Below are positions 22,441 through 34,038 of a stretch of 64,000 nucleotides of DNA, piece by piece (within the stretch, counting starts at the first letter, position 1; each line of letters begins with the position of its first letter). The stretch covers positions 662,501 to 726,500 of the forward strand of contig JASPKZ010007296.1 of assembly GCA_030220185.1 (NCBI GenBank), in the 5' to 3' direction. The notes below the pieces were generated by a model that saw nothing but the letters and a program-made list of their open reading frames with translations, was not told the origin of the DNA and ran no database searches. The position numbers and the translations under genes are program-made. Source of the stretch: Diploptera punctata. Lineage: Eukaryota; Arthropoda; Insecta; Blattodea; Blaberidae.

Positions 22441-22585
22441 AGCTAGAAATGTATGATTTTAAATTAACCAAATAAATAGGCTGTAAGGCCTATATTCCAT
22501 AAACCAGCAAAAAACAGCCAATAAATCGTTTTACTGAGGAATTCGCTTAGTTTACGCAGTTCCTGCGTGACGGACTTTTATTGTT

Positions 22586-23605
22586 ATGGTTAAGATAAGA
22601 TATTTCATTGAAATTAAATATTACTTGGAGTTTCTCTACGTACATGAGCTATATGTTTTATCATGTGTAATGTATTAATTAGGAACACAGTTTATTTATT
22701 TATTGAGTATCCAATTTTAGTGTTTGTGAAATGTTTCATCAAAAAATGCTGAAATCATACAAAACTGATTTAACACGAGTTTTTAAGTACATTTCATAAA
22801 TTATGCGCAATAATCTAATGAAAGAGTTTCTTTGTCTTCCGTTCAAGGATTTTGCAAGCCATTTTGTTACTAAGCAAGGTGATAATGTAACCATTATTTA
22901 AACAGATAAATGCTCCATGCGTACTGATTGCTTCACTTAGGAATTTCGTCACTTGTTAGTTGACTCATGATAAAGGTGTCAGAACTCGCTGTACCTTATT
23001 CACGCTTTAATAATACAATATTATATACCATGGAGCTGAATCCTGGACTTTAAGCACGTCACTTGCAAACAAATTACTGGCTACAGAAATGTAGTTTTGA
23101 CGCAGAACAGCAAATACATTAAGAAGAGAAAGAATTAAAAACGAAACAATAAGATTATAAAAGTTGTATGAAGTTGTAATTGAAGAACAGAAATTGAAAA
23201 AGGATGGGGAAAGGAAGAATTCAAAAAATGATCTTCGAATGGAATGCTGAAGTCAAAATAAGAAAAAGAAAACAATGAAATTATGGAATCAGGAGGATGT
23301 ACAGGAAGAATCTGAGAGAAGCAGATGCTCAAGATAGAAATTTGTGGAGGGAAAAGTTATCTGGGTTGAAGGAAAATTACTGTATTGCAGAACATCTCTT
23401 AGATCAAACAATAGACTATGCTATATTGGTCTTAAAAAGTTGTCTTAAAATATTGCAATATTCATTTTTTGTTCAATGTCTTATTTAATGGGCCGTTTAA
23501 ACGCCTAAATTTATCAGCGTCGAAATTAAAATCTGGACTTTAAAGGGCAGACAAAGTTTGCGCAGAACTCTATTTTTTTAAGCTTGAGGTTATTTTATAT
23601 TCCAT
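22586..23605. other. AT-rich intronic stretch
   Basis: A plus-strand stretch at 23115-23370 is open in parts (for example RRMYRKNLREADAQDRNLW) and might be an old LINE tail, but I cannot align it convincingly. Otherwise nothing seen. Confidence 0.35.
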
Positions 23606-23609
23606 AATA

Positions 23610-23775
23610 TATGTCATAGGACCCATGGCTTTAGTCCCCTTCCGGAAAAAACTCATACTCAAGATTAAACAACTACAGAGAAAAAGTCTGCCCAAATCAG
23701 GATTTGAACCTAAGATCTCCAGCTTTACGAGCTGGCGAACTAAATAATTGTGCTACTTAGGCAATCCAGAAGAGA
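23610..23775 (-). mobile_element. SINE-5 fragment
   Basis: tRNA-like head on the minus strand: CCTAAGTAGCACAATTATTTA (box A region, about 23766-23740), then AGATCTTAGGTTCAAATCC (box B, about 23715). The body ends near ATGGGTCC at 23627. It shares its head with the copy at 24306-25090. Confidence 0.65.
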
Positions 23776-23905
23776 TACAAATCTTCCTCTACTTGAATTC
23801 TTCTGTACCCCTATCAGTGTACTTCTCTTCGCACTAAAACAAGGTCGCATGTACCATGAAGAGATTATAATGGGATTAACATGTAGAGGAAGTGACATAT
23901 GGGGT

Positions 23906-24205
23906 TTATTATAATTCTTAATTGAGTTAGATTTTACGACTCACCTCATAATTGTAGATTTCTTGAAGACTAGTTTGGATACATTTACGTATCATTCTCA
24001 ATTACATATAACTGTTGAATTCAACAGTTAGGTAGAATTGAGAATAATACATAGATGTATCGAAACTCATAACTGTAGATTTCTATTGAATTCAACAGTT
24101 AGATGAATTCAGAATAATACGCAGAGGTATCGAAACTAGTCTTCAATAATTACAATTATGAGGTGAGTCGTAAAATTTAACTCAATTTATTAATTATTAT
24201 AATGG
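23906..24205. mobile_element. MITE with long terminal inverted repeats
   Basis: About 300 bp. The ends are reverse complements over about 100 bp (TTTTACGACTCACCTCATAATTG at 23931 and its complement at 24153). The middle has a perfect 20-bp palindrome (24010-24029, centred on GAATTC), and part of the right arm is duplicated with a period of about 75 bp. No ORF. DNA-transposon class unknown. Confidence 0.8.
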
Positions 24206-24305
24206 AAATTTATTCAGTGCCACATAACTAATTACAAACGTAATGTTGAAACTAATGCACTAGGATTGCTATTCGTGTGCAATAGTTGATACAGCTAAAG
24301 AGAAC

Positions 24306-25090
24306 ATTTCTGCTTAAACCGAGATTTTAACCCAAGATCTCCAGCTTTAGGCGTTCCCCATTAAACAATTGTGCTTACTTACTTACTCACTGGCACTATC
24401 GAAACCGTAGGTTCATGGCCGCGCGGACATACGCTCTCCATACATCCCTATCCTGAGCTAATGCTTTCCAATCATTCCCTTATATATCTACTTCCCTCAA
24501 ATCATAGTTAATGTTATTCTCCCACCTCATTCTTGGTCTATCAACTGGGCGTTTTCCCTCTGGCTTCAGAAGCTTCCATGCAAGTCTTTCATTCCCGATA
24601 CGTGCAACATGTCCTGCCCATCGCAGTCTACGAGACTTAACTGTTCTTATTATATCTGGCTTCCTATAAAGACCATGTAGTTCATTGTTATGCAGTCTTC
24701 TTCATTCACCTGTATGTTCATATGTTTTTGGTCCAAAAATTTTCCTAAGTACTTTATTCTCAAATACTTGTAATCTCCTTTCCTCCCTTAAAGTATGAGT
24801 CCATGTTTCGCACCCATATAATATAACTGGGAGAATAATAGTTTTATATATTTTCAGTTAAATGTTTTTTGAAAGGAGTTGGGATATCAAGAATCTCTGC
24901 AATGCATAATAGCATGCATTTCCAGAATTGAGCCTATGTTTAATTTCTTTGTGTATCTCATTCCTATTTGTGATTATTGTTCCTAGGTATTTGAATTCAG
25001 CCACAACAATTGTGCTACTTAGGCAATCCAGAAAGAGAGATTCTCGTGACCCCTATCATAGGGTAATTGTGTTTACATTCCCGCTCAAGG
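24306..25090 (-). mobile_element. SINE-5, split by LINE-A
   Basis: The right part (25017-25040) carries the head start (GGATTGCCTAAGTAG on the minus strand). The left part (24306-24363) carries the box B region (AAGATCTCCAGCTTTAGG on the plus strand). The two halves join exactly at the LINE-A target duplication. Confidence 0.7.
24376..25004 (-). pseudogene. LINE-A, 5'-truncated insertion
   Basis: Minus strand, flanked by AACAATTGTGCT (24364-24375, 25005-25016). The 3' end reads GKRPVDRPRMRWENNINYDL and then the AMNLRFR-like stop. Upstream it encodes RRLRWAGHVARIGNERLAW, KIYKTIILPVILYGCETW and, at its truncated 5' end, KYLGTIITNRNEIHKEIK. Frameshifts are few; one of the youngest LINE-A copies here. 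Confidence 0.88.
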
Positions 25091-27283
25091 TCATGCAGTG
25101 AAAGAGATACAACGATGCCGGATTTCATTCGACTGTCAAGCCAGCTCTGGACTAATATGGTTGTGCTTATACAGCGTGTCGCGCCCGCTCGGCGTGAGGC
25201 TGGTTTCGCATGGAGCGCATACGCTACAGCGCATATGTTTATGGAATTGTCGCCAGATGGCACCACATATATGGAAAATCAAAATGACCAACGGTAATAA
25301 TAAATTTCCAAATGTGTTTACAAAAACTAATGTATACAAACCTGTCCCTGCATAACCTAATAAAATAAATTACATACATACTATTTAGTAAACTATAAAC
25401 TAATCTGATGTACACTAAACTGACCCATCGGAATCTAACAAAATGAAGTGATTGAATATTTATTTCTTAAAAATATGGTTTGGAATGAAATGCAAATGTT
25501 GGTCATTCACACATATGTCCTGCCATCTGGTAGATTTAATATTATGAGCGTTCACGTATGCCAACTTCAGTTCTAATAAAGAACTTTGAAAATAAATTGA
25601 GAGGATAAGTTATAATTTGTCTACACAGATAAACATATTAAAATTCTTCATAAAAAAGTTTCACGAGTCGTTGCAAAACGATTAAAATAGTTCGAAATAT
25701 TAGTAAAGACAGAAAAAGTTCCTAGAGCAACAGCATCATATGAATGTTGTATGGAAAATTATAGAATAAATGATTCTTTAGTTCTTAAATAAACATATCG
25801 TTGATGAATATACCAAATTTTAGAATTCTTCAGATTTTCGTCTGAGCAGTTTTATCAGGTTTTGAATTTAATAGAAGACGAAATTTATGCACATCCATAT
25901 CCCCGAGATACAATATTTACAGCTTTTATTTATCTCTTGACTAAGTTCAAGCCACAATAACTTTTTTCTGACATCTCTGTACTCCTTCATGCTCATATTG
26001 TATAAAACATGTATAGAACTCGATGATTTGCAACAAAACTATCTTAACTTTCGTCGTTAAAATTGGAAAGTTATAAAACAAGTACTGTATTTGCGACATT
26101 TTGTTGTAAAATCTTAGTTTGTTTTTAGCAATTACACCAATGAGTACGGGTAATATTTTCTATATTCTTTGTTTGCGCTGACAAATTGCGTCCTGGATTC
26201 AAGAGATTCCAAAACACGACGCGACATGTCAGCGCAAATTTTTTTGCGCCAGCAATTTGCGTTGTAGATAAACCACCTCCATTTAAATACATGGGGAGCA
26301 ATTTTTACGCTAGCGCGTTGCGTCGTAGATAAACCACAGCATTACTGTAAATACTTGTAGAACGAAATGAGTTTCGCACTGGCAACAGCGTCAGGAAGCA
26401 CGTGGTGTCACTTGCTTTAGGGAACAGCTACTGAAAGAAGCAATCCCCCTCCGAATAGTTGTGGGGAGGAGAAGTACAGCTCGAGACCAAGCTCTGTGTG
26501 TTTGCGGGGAGAAGTGTGGGGAGTGGGAGGAGGTACACTCTATGCTTCTCATATACTAACAGCTGAATCAGCAAATTCCTTTCAGACACACGGAGCTGGG
26601 TCCCGAGCAGTACATAACCTTGAGCGGTAAAGATAGACCGAATGGTCTGTTTAATAGTGACCTTCTATAATAACCACATTATAAAGAGTCTGCTTCTACG
26701 TCTGTCATTGTCTTTTTGTATTTAATGAATACAAGGGAAAACATTTCCATTTAACGTACTTCCTGGAACTGATGTAATAATGTTTTGAGTACAAATTTTA
26801 TTTTGAAGGAAAATTACACACTTAACCCTAAAAATGCATTATCGATTTTATCAGCTTATTCTCCATACCTGCATATGTGCGGACCCCAATGTACTGCACT
26901 CCTCCGACAAATTTAGCGCTAGGAGGTAGGTATATTTGCTATTCGGTTTACTACTCTTACAGGTAGTTTTCTTTCGTTCCTACAGCCGAATCGAAGGGAA
27001 GTGTTATTCATTTATAAATATGCAGTTTTCAGTTTGCGGTTTTAAATAGGTCTAAAGCATACTGGTTTCGTAAATAGGGCGAATGTTTTCAATATGACTG
27101 TATTTCCTTCCTGACTTGTGTTGTCATCCAGTATACATCCCCACATCACATTCCTTTGAGCGCTAAACTCATCGGAGGATACTATGACTGATGCCTCTTA
27201 TTTCAGGCTTAACAATCTTTTATAAATGTGTATACTGTAGATCTATGTTAAAGGGACCCATGAAGACATGCTCAGGTTTGTTA
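25091..27283. other. intronic stretch with no assigned gene
   Basis: 25090-25270 is less AT-rich and open on both strands but shows no domain. Two direct repeats of about 25 bp around TAGATAAACCAC lie at 26264-26287 and 26317-26340, in a CpG-containing patch. 26340-26640 has G-rich runs (GGGGAGAAGTGTGGGGAG). None is assigned. Confidence 0.35.
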
Positions 27284-27286
27284 TCA

Positions 27287-27998
27287 TAAGTAATGCCACG
27301 AGTGATTTCCAAATTATCGATAAATTCACGACTCACGAAGTGAGGAGTGAATTTATCTAGAGAATTTGGAAATCAAGAGTGGCATTTGTTAGGACTATTT
27401 AACGAAAAAATTAAGCTGTTTACTCACAAATCATTATTTAACTGTAGTTATTTCAAAATATTTATATATTTAATGCAAACGGCGATGTTTGAAAACAAAT
27501 GAGAAACGATAGGTACGCTTCTACTGCTTCTTTTGTTTATCACTGCAACCAGATCATACTATTTATTGCCAAAGGAACGCAATATTGTAAGAATGCTCTC
27601 TAGTGGGAAAAAATGAAACATCAATCTGTATATTAATTCATTTCTGATGTCGTATGATGTAAATATTACAATTATATTTTTCTGGATTATTACCTGGGAA
27701 AAAATACATTTAAGAAAGTCAAACAGTGGTTTCTTTTTTTGGTGGTATAATAAATTGCTACAAATGTTGACATGTATGCACTATATATACAATCTGGTAG
27801 CCGTATTTCTTATAGGCTCAGTCACTGCAAAATAACGGTCAGACCTGTTCAGAATATTAAAAACAAGGAGCTTTGTTTAATATATGGTAATTATAACACT
27901 GATAAATATTTCGTGAAACACGACTCTGATTGGTTGTAAACAGAAATCATTGAAACGTGATTGGTCATTGACTCCCATTTGGGGCATGAGTTAAATAG
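27287..27998 (-). mobile_element. M1 element, copy C (long form)
   Basis: 712 bp, minus orientation, TCA at 27284-27286 and 27999-28001. It contains an extra central segment (about 27588-27860) that copies A, B, F and G lack; copies D and E carry a related segment. Hairpin complete. Rejoined target GGTGATAACA. Confidence 0.85.
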
Positions 27999-28289
27999 TC
28001 ACCTTAAATCAATCAACCCTGGGAGGGTTTGAATCCATGAACGCCGGATCCAGAAGCGAGCGTGGTAACCAGGGAGACTTACTCGAATTCTGAGAAACAT
28101 TGCTACCCCCTTTTCATTAGAGGAATGTATGATATTAGTTACAATAAATAAACAAGTCACTTTATTAAAGTGAGAGGATTATTTCATGACACATGAAACG
28201 AGACAAATTTAAGAAACACTAACGTGATTTCTGTCTGAGACCTCGCGACATTCCACTGTACATTACTTTCCTTTCGCTAGGACATGTTG

Positions 28290-28525
28290 GTTGTCGTAAA
28301 TAGTTGTACAGAAACTAACAAACATATACATTCATCCTACACTTCTCTCTGTACACAATATAAAAATACACCATCTATGCAAAGTGGTCTGCCGAAGTGG
28401 TGCGTATAATTTTAAATAGGCCACATTAATGCCATCTATCTGCCCAGCGCGGAAACCAAAGCATGTAGAGTGCAGTGGGTGGCATTAGAACACACACACA
28501 CACACACGTATGTTGTAGAGAAATA
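28290..28525 (-). repeat. dispersed repeat R10, copy 2
   Basis: Reverse-complement relative of 18395-18620. It includes a CA-dinucleotide run (28492-28507), replaced by a shorter alternating run in copy 1. No ORF. Confidence 0.65.
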
Positions 28526-28739
28526 CCTCAATTTAACATTCGTAAAAGTGCAAGTCCCATCTGTTTAAGGTGCATAGTTCCTAAGATTTTTAACCTTTTA
28601 AAATAAAAAAAAAGGTATTTTGTTAAAGGGGTTTTACATTTTATAGAACAAGAGAGTGATCAGAAGGAGAAACCATTATACGAGTTGCAATTTAGTATAA
28701 AATAAAATATTATTTCAAAACGGTTTAGTCTGCATATTC

Positions 28740-29015
28740 GTACAGAATTTGCGGTGGTTCGAGTCCCCATGGAGGAAGAAATTTTCTCATGAACTTTTGG
28801 CCAGTAATTATGGGAATTTTGGATAGCTACAATGAGTAGCAGTTCCAGGCTTTAAAAAAACATAGCATGGGACCCGACATGCTGACCACATAACACCCCA
28901 TATACTGACTGGATGACAGTCCATCTCTGTGATTAACATATGTGAGTGTGAGGTCAGCAGCCGGTTGGTAGGCCAAGAGCCTGCTAGGCCTGTCGCGCCA
29001 TGCAAAGAAAAAAAA
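28740..29015 (+). mobile_element. degenerate SINE-2, head lost
   Basis: Plus orientation. It begins at box B (GGTTCGAGTCCCCATGG), continues through the body to TAGGCCTGTCGCGCCA and then an A-rich tail. About a fifth of positions differ from the full copy at 8814-9154, by eye. Confidence 0.75.
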
Positions 29016-29129
29016 AGTATAAAGGTAACTTTTACGATTGACAGTGACACACCATCCATTCAGTATATGTATAGAAGATATGAAACATGGTGAATGAATC
29101 TGTTAAGCGAAATATTTTATTCCATATAA

Positions 29130-29645
29130 AACACAAACTCCTTTTAAAAAACGTTAAACTAAAAATATACAAAACTATTATTCTACCAGTTATATTATAT
29201 GGATGCGAAACATGGTCTCTTACTTAAGGGAGGATAGGAGATTACGAGTATTTCACAATAAAGTTCTTAGGAAAATGTTGGACCAAAGAGAGATGAACAG
29301 ACAGGTGAATGGAGAAAACTACATAACAATGAACTACAGGTCTTTATAGGAAGCCAGATATAATGAGAACAGTTAAGTCTCGTAGACTGCGATGGGCAGG
29401 ACATGTGGCACGAATGGGAATGAAAGATGTGCATGGAAGAAGCTTGTAGGAAAACCAGAGGGAAAACGCCCAGTTGGTAGACCAAGAATGAGGTGGGAGA
29501 ATAACATTAACTATGATTTGAGGGAAGTAGATTATACAGGGGATTATTGGAAAACATTGGCTCGGGATAGGGATATATGGAGAGCTTATGTCCGCGCGGC
29601 CATGAACCTACGGGTTCGATAGTGCCAGTGAGTTAGTTAGTTATA
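29130..29645 (+). pseudogene. LINE-A 3' fragment
   Basis: Plus strand: KIYKTIILPVILYGCETW (29160), RRLRWAGHVARMG (29385), GKRPVGRPRMRWENNINYDL (29462-29521), RAYVRAAMNLRVR stop (29622), then AGTGAGTTAGTTAGTTA. Frameshifts near 29225 and 29420 only; 5'-truncated. Confidence 0.85.
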
Positions 29646-29689
29646 AAACACAATCCTATTTTATATATTTTTATCTTTATATTCTAATT

Positions 29690-30045
29690 ATAATGTGGTC
29701 TAGTTGGTATGTTCTTTGCCTCTGGTCCCAAAGATCACGGGATCAAACCCAGCACGGATCGATAGACTGTTATGGTGGTAAAATCCTAGGGACAAGTCCT
29801 CTTGGAGGGATTTTATGCCGTGGGTCCCGAGTCTGAAGATTTTACGGGTTCGTAAAAGAACCTCAAGCCTTCATAGTGCCATCGAATAAAATTTAACCGG
29901 TCTTCGCCATGGAAGTAATACCTTAGTAGTTTCCTACTCGATGTTTTTTTAAACGAAGTAGGCCCCTACTAACCACATATCACTCACTGACATACGTAGA
30001 GAAATAAGTATAACAAATTTAGTCTGGTTAAGAAAACTTCTCACT
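29690..30045 (+). mobile_element. SINE-3, degenerate full-length copy
   Basis: Plus orientation: head GTGGTCTAGTTGGTATGTT (box A) and GGGATCAAACCC (box B), then GACAAGTCC, GCCGTGGGTCCCGAGTCTGA and GGTTCGTAAAAGAAC, in the order of 36504-36902. No clear target duplication. Confidence 0.75.
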
Positions 30046-30660
30046 AGGGGTGCATTCACATCCGGTGAGATAGACAGGATTCAAATCAAATTATACTCAT
30101 TCATTATTGTTTACCTATGTGCAAACAAAAATGGGGCCACTAGTTTTTGTGCAAGGGCACAAACAGAAAGAGTAAATTGAGAATCTCAGGTACAATAAAA
30201 ATAGGAAAATAAATTGATGACTCCTCTAATAATTGGAAACTCTGATGTAATAAGAGGACGGATTTTATGTAATATTACCCTATGAATAATTCATATATTG
30301 TGTCCAAACATATAGCAAAAAAAAAATCTCAAAATATTTACGAAATATGTAATATAAAAATTACTGTGAATCGTTAAAATATTTTTAATTTTTTATGCAA
30401 GTTAAAAAAATACACACACACTGTACTGTACTGTACATACAGTGTATGCCATCGGATTAGGGTCGAAGTCAATCACGGTACGAAACACAATAAATCACAA
30501 GATATGTCTCTATATTTTCGGGTGTTGGTTTTGTCGGCGATCAAAAAGCAGATAAGCTGCGAAATATTTTTGAGTGGTGGGCCCATCAAAAAGATGTATC
30601 CCATTCATGTTCTGATAATTATTAGCTTAAAAATTTATAACTTTAAAATAATATTTTAAC
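30046..30660. other. AT-rich intronic stretch
   Basis: Nothing recognised apart from short TGTAC and CACA runs near 30415-30435. Confidence 0.4.
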
Positions 30661-30663
30661 TGA

Positions 30664-33600
30664 CTATTTAACTCATGCCCCAAATGGGAGCCAATGACCA
30701 ATCACGTTACAATGATATTTGATTTACAACCAATCACAGTCGTGTTTCATCTCGCTCTTTATCGATTTCTCTTTATCAGCTCCTGCTTTTGTGATAAAGA
30801 AAGCTCCTCCTTTTTAATGTTCTGAACAGGTCAAATCATTATTTTTCTCCAACAAGTACATTGAATATAGCAAATAATGAAAAGATTCCTTGATTTTACT
30901 GAGTTGTTTACTAAAAAAATAAATGAATAAGCCGTAATGTTGATTATGATATATAGCTTGATGTGTTTCATTATTTCTCCACTTGGGTGCACACTTAGAA
31001 TATTGCGATCTTATTTGGCAATAAACAATATGATCGAGGTGCAGTGAATGAACATAACCTCACATTTCTGATTTGTTTTCAAACATCGCCGTTTACATTA
31101 AATATATAAAGATTTTAAAATAACTATAGCTAAACAATGATTTGTGAGTAAACAGCTTAATATTATTCGTTAAATAGTCCTAACAAATGCCACTCTTGAT
31201 TTCCAAATTCCCTAGATAAATACACTTCTCCTTCCTTCCTTCCTTTGTTTTGCCGCCCAGTGTGCTGTTTCCGGGAACTAATTTTTCCCTCGGCAGCAAA
31301 ATTACTAATGGCTAACTCTAAGTGGCTTTCCTATTGTAACCTCTACCTAAACGGTGTTTTTTTTAGGAATTTATTATGAGATATGGAAACGAAGTTGTTT
31401 TGACATGCGCTATGTTATTATTTAGCGACATGTACCACTGAAATTAACCCTTATGGAGGTAGTTCTCCAGTGAATATGTTCTTATGCACTGTACGCCATT
31501 GTGGTAGTTGTCCCATCGTGCGTACTATTGGATTATCATGTTCCAAAATGTTTTTTATACATTTTGGTGACTTGATCTTTCACAATAGTATCAAGATAGG
31601 GTAATTGTGCTGCTTCATGTAGCTCTGTTATTCTTGTATACATGGGTGCCGAAAATATAATTTTTAGACATCTGTTCTGAATGATTTGAATTTTCCGTTT
31701 GTTTTTTTGGCAAGAATGATCAGTGCTTCACAGCCGTACAGTAGCATTCTGCGGATTACTGTTACATACAATGTAATCTTAATCCGTCTAGCTAGCGTTT
31801 TATCCCGGAAGAATGGATATAATATAGCTATAGCTGCATTTGATTTTTGGTTAACATCATTTACTTGATGTTTGAAAGTTAATTTTGGGTCGAGATGTAG
31901 TCCGAGATACTTGACTGCAGTCTCATTGCGTAGAATTTATGCACCTATTGTAAGCTGTATTGGTGGAGGTTTGGAATATTTGGAAAATAGGATTAATTTG
32001 GATTTGGATATGTTTAGTTTGATATTCCAGAGACAGTACCAATCATAAATGACTGATAATGATCTCTGAAACGTTAGGGTTCTATGGTGCAAGGAGCTGA
32101 GTTTGATTTGCAAGTAAAAGCATGCATCATCGGCAAATGATGCAGCCTTTACTGAAGGAGGATTTGGAAGATCGGAGACGTAAAGGTTGTAAAGCATTGG
32201 GGATAGAACTGCTCCCTGTGGTACACCCGCTAATATAGACTATGTCCATTTATTGATACGAAAAACTTCCTGTTTGAGAGGAAGGTAGCTATAATTTTTA
32301 TAAGATTTGGTGCCAAATTGAATTTTATTAGCTTGTATATTAATCCATTGATCCAGGTTGTATCGAAGGCGTTCTCAATGTCTAGAAATATTGCTAGTGT
32401 GCTCCTCCTGGCATTAAACCCAGTGATGATCCGATCAATAAGTCTCGCCAATTGTAGGGGGTACTGTGTGCATTCCGAAATCCAAATTGATAATCTGGTA
32501 ATAAATTTCTATTCTGAACTTCAGACTTTAATTGAGCCAAAATTAGTCTTTCTAACAGTTTTCCTAGAACTGGCAAGAGACTTATAGGTCGTACGTTGTC
32601 AGGATTCGAAGGGTCCTTGCCAGCTTTTGGGAGCACTATGACTTTTGCCACTTTCCATGCGGTAGGGAAGTAGTTAAGTTTGAAACAAAACTTGAAAATG
32701 GTAAGTAGTAGGATCAAGGCATTACGGAGTAAGTGTTTGTTTGCTAGGTTTGGAAGTTTATCAGCGCCTGGGGCGCATGTACTTCTTAGGGATTGGATGT
32801 GGAATCTTAGGTCTTTAAGGTGAATATCCGGGTAGATGGGAACTGTAGGAGTAGCAAGGAAAGTGGGTACCATGTCGTTGACATTAGCTTCATGAACTGT
32901 GTGAAGAGCTCATGTGGACGGAACCGGTCTTCGAGATTGGATGCAAGGAGTTGGGCTTTATCATAGGGATGATAGCCCAACGTCCATTATCATTTAGCGC
33001 ACTTGGCGCAGGGGATGCTCTATTAATTTTGATCCTTTTGATAATCTCCCATGGGGGAGTTTTATTAACATTATAAGTATTTAATGATAGTTGCCATCAG
33101 TGTTACGTTTTTCTCGAAGTGTATTCCGTACAGCATTTACATACCGATTGTATTGCTGTTTGTGTTCGGGTGCACCATAGCGTCTGTAAAGTTTTTTTGA
33201 AATGGCACTTGCGCTCAAGATAGTGTAATAGAAGTGGGTCTGTATGAGGGGTGTGTCCGATTGTTTTCGTGCTTATTGTTGTATATTGTAATGCAGTGTT
33301 TACGGTGGCTTGAAAGTTGTGTATCGAACGTTTCAACTCTTCAGTGGATTTAACCTGCAGTTTAGGGTCTATCTATTTAGAGAGGAAGTTCGAGTATTCT
33401 GTCCAGTTTGTTTCCGAGGTGTACGTTCTGAAGGGTGGAGTGAGTGTCAGATTTGTTGCGATTGTAAATAGTATTGGTACATGGTCTGATTCCAGATCAT
33501 GTTGTAATGTGTCAATATTTGTGGAGATGGCTGTGTTTTTAGATATGGTTATGTCAAGGATGTCTGAGCGCAAGCCTTGGGGTGTTTCCTGAAAGAGGGT

Positions 33601-34035
33601 GTGTTCAGTAGGTGCTGAAATTTCAATATTATGTTGCTGACAATATGCCTGTAGAACCAGGCCAGAGGCATTTGGTACTCGGCAATTCCAGAATAGATGC
33701 TTGGCATTAAAGTCTCCCGCCAGAACGAATCTGGGGGAAAACGAAGTTAGGATATTTAGATCGTGCCAAGTAAGTGGGCGTAACGGGGATTTGTAGATGG
33801 ATGCTATGAAGAGGTCTTGATTTGGTGAAATAGGTATGAGTATCCCAGTGGCTTCAATGAATTGAAGCCCCTGGATCTGTATGGAACGATGTCCAATGGT
33901 TTTCTTGATACAGATGGCTGTGCCACCCATTGGGCCAGTTAGTCTATCTGTTCGGTATGTGTGGTAGTCAGCGAAACGCCACTTCGTGAGTCGTGAATTT
34001 ATCGATAATTTGGAAATCACTCGTGGCATTACTTA
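30664..34035 (+). mobile_element. M1 element, copy D (long form), split by a Jockey-type LINE
   Basis: Left part 30664-31226 and right part 33980-34035. Left TGA at 30661-30663, right TGA at 34036-34038, shared with copy E. It carries the long-form central segment (about 30790-31045). The LINE sits inside the hairpin loop: left part ends GATAAATACACT, right part resumes ACTTCGTGAGTCG. Confidence 0.85.
31227..33979 (-). pseudogene. Jockey-clade-like LINE, 5'-truncated
   Basis: Minus strand, about 2.75 kb. It starts in the endonuclease (RFADYHTYRTDRLTGPMGGT, 33978; AGDFNAKHLFWNCRVPN, about 33735; LESDHVPILF, about 33500). RT blocks are APGADKLPN (32770), VRPISLLPVLGKLLERLI (32600), FLDIENAFDTTW (32390), GVPQGAVLSPMLYNLYVSDL (32200) and ASFADDACF (32135). 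It ends in a GGAAGGAAGGAAGG tail (31230-31245). These blocks are typical of Jockey-type LINEs. Frameshifts separate three or four open segments, so it is dead. No convincing target duplication. Confidence 0.87.
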
Positions 34036-34038
34036 TGA

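Larger units (their letters stand above)
21605..22585 (+). repeat. AT-rich dispersed repeat R9, copy 2, split by SINEs
   Basis: Left part 21605-21827 (TCGCTCTAATGGCCGCAATG) and right part 22440-22585 (TGAGGAATTCGCTTAG) match copy 1 at 735-1150 in order and strand. Between them sit SINE-2 (22166-22440) and SINE-1 (21842-22151). Confidence 0.6.

Noticed and set aside
25015..25355. Four overlapping ORFs on both strands
   Set aside because: Openness reflects base composition; none shows a domain, and both strands cannot be coding here.
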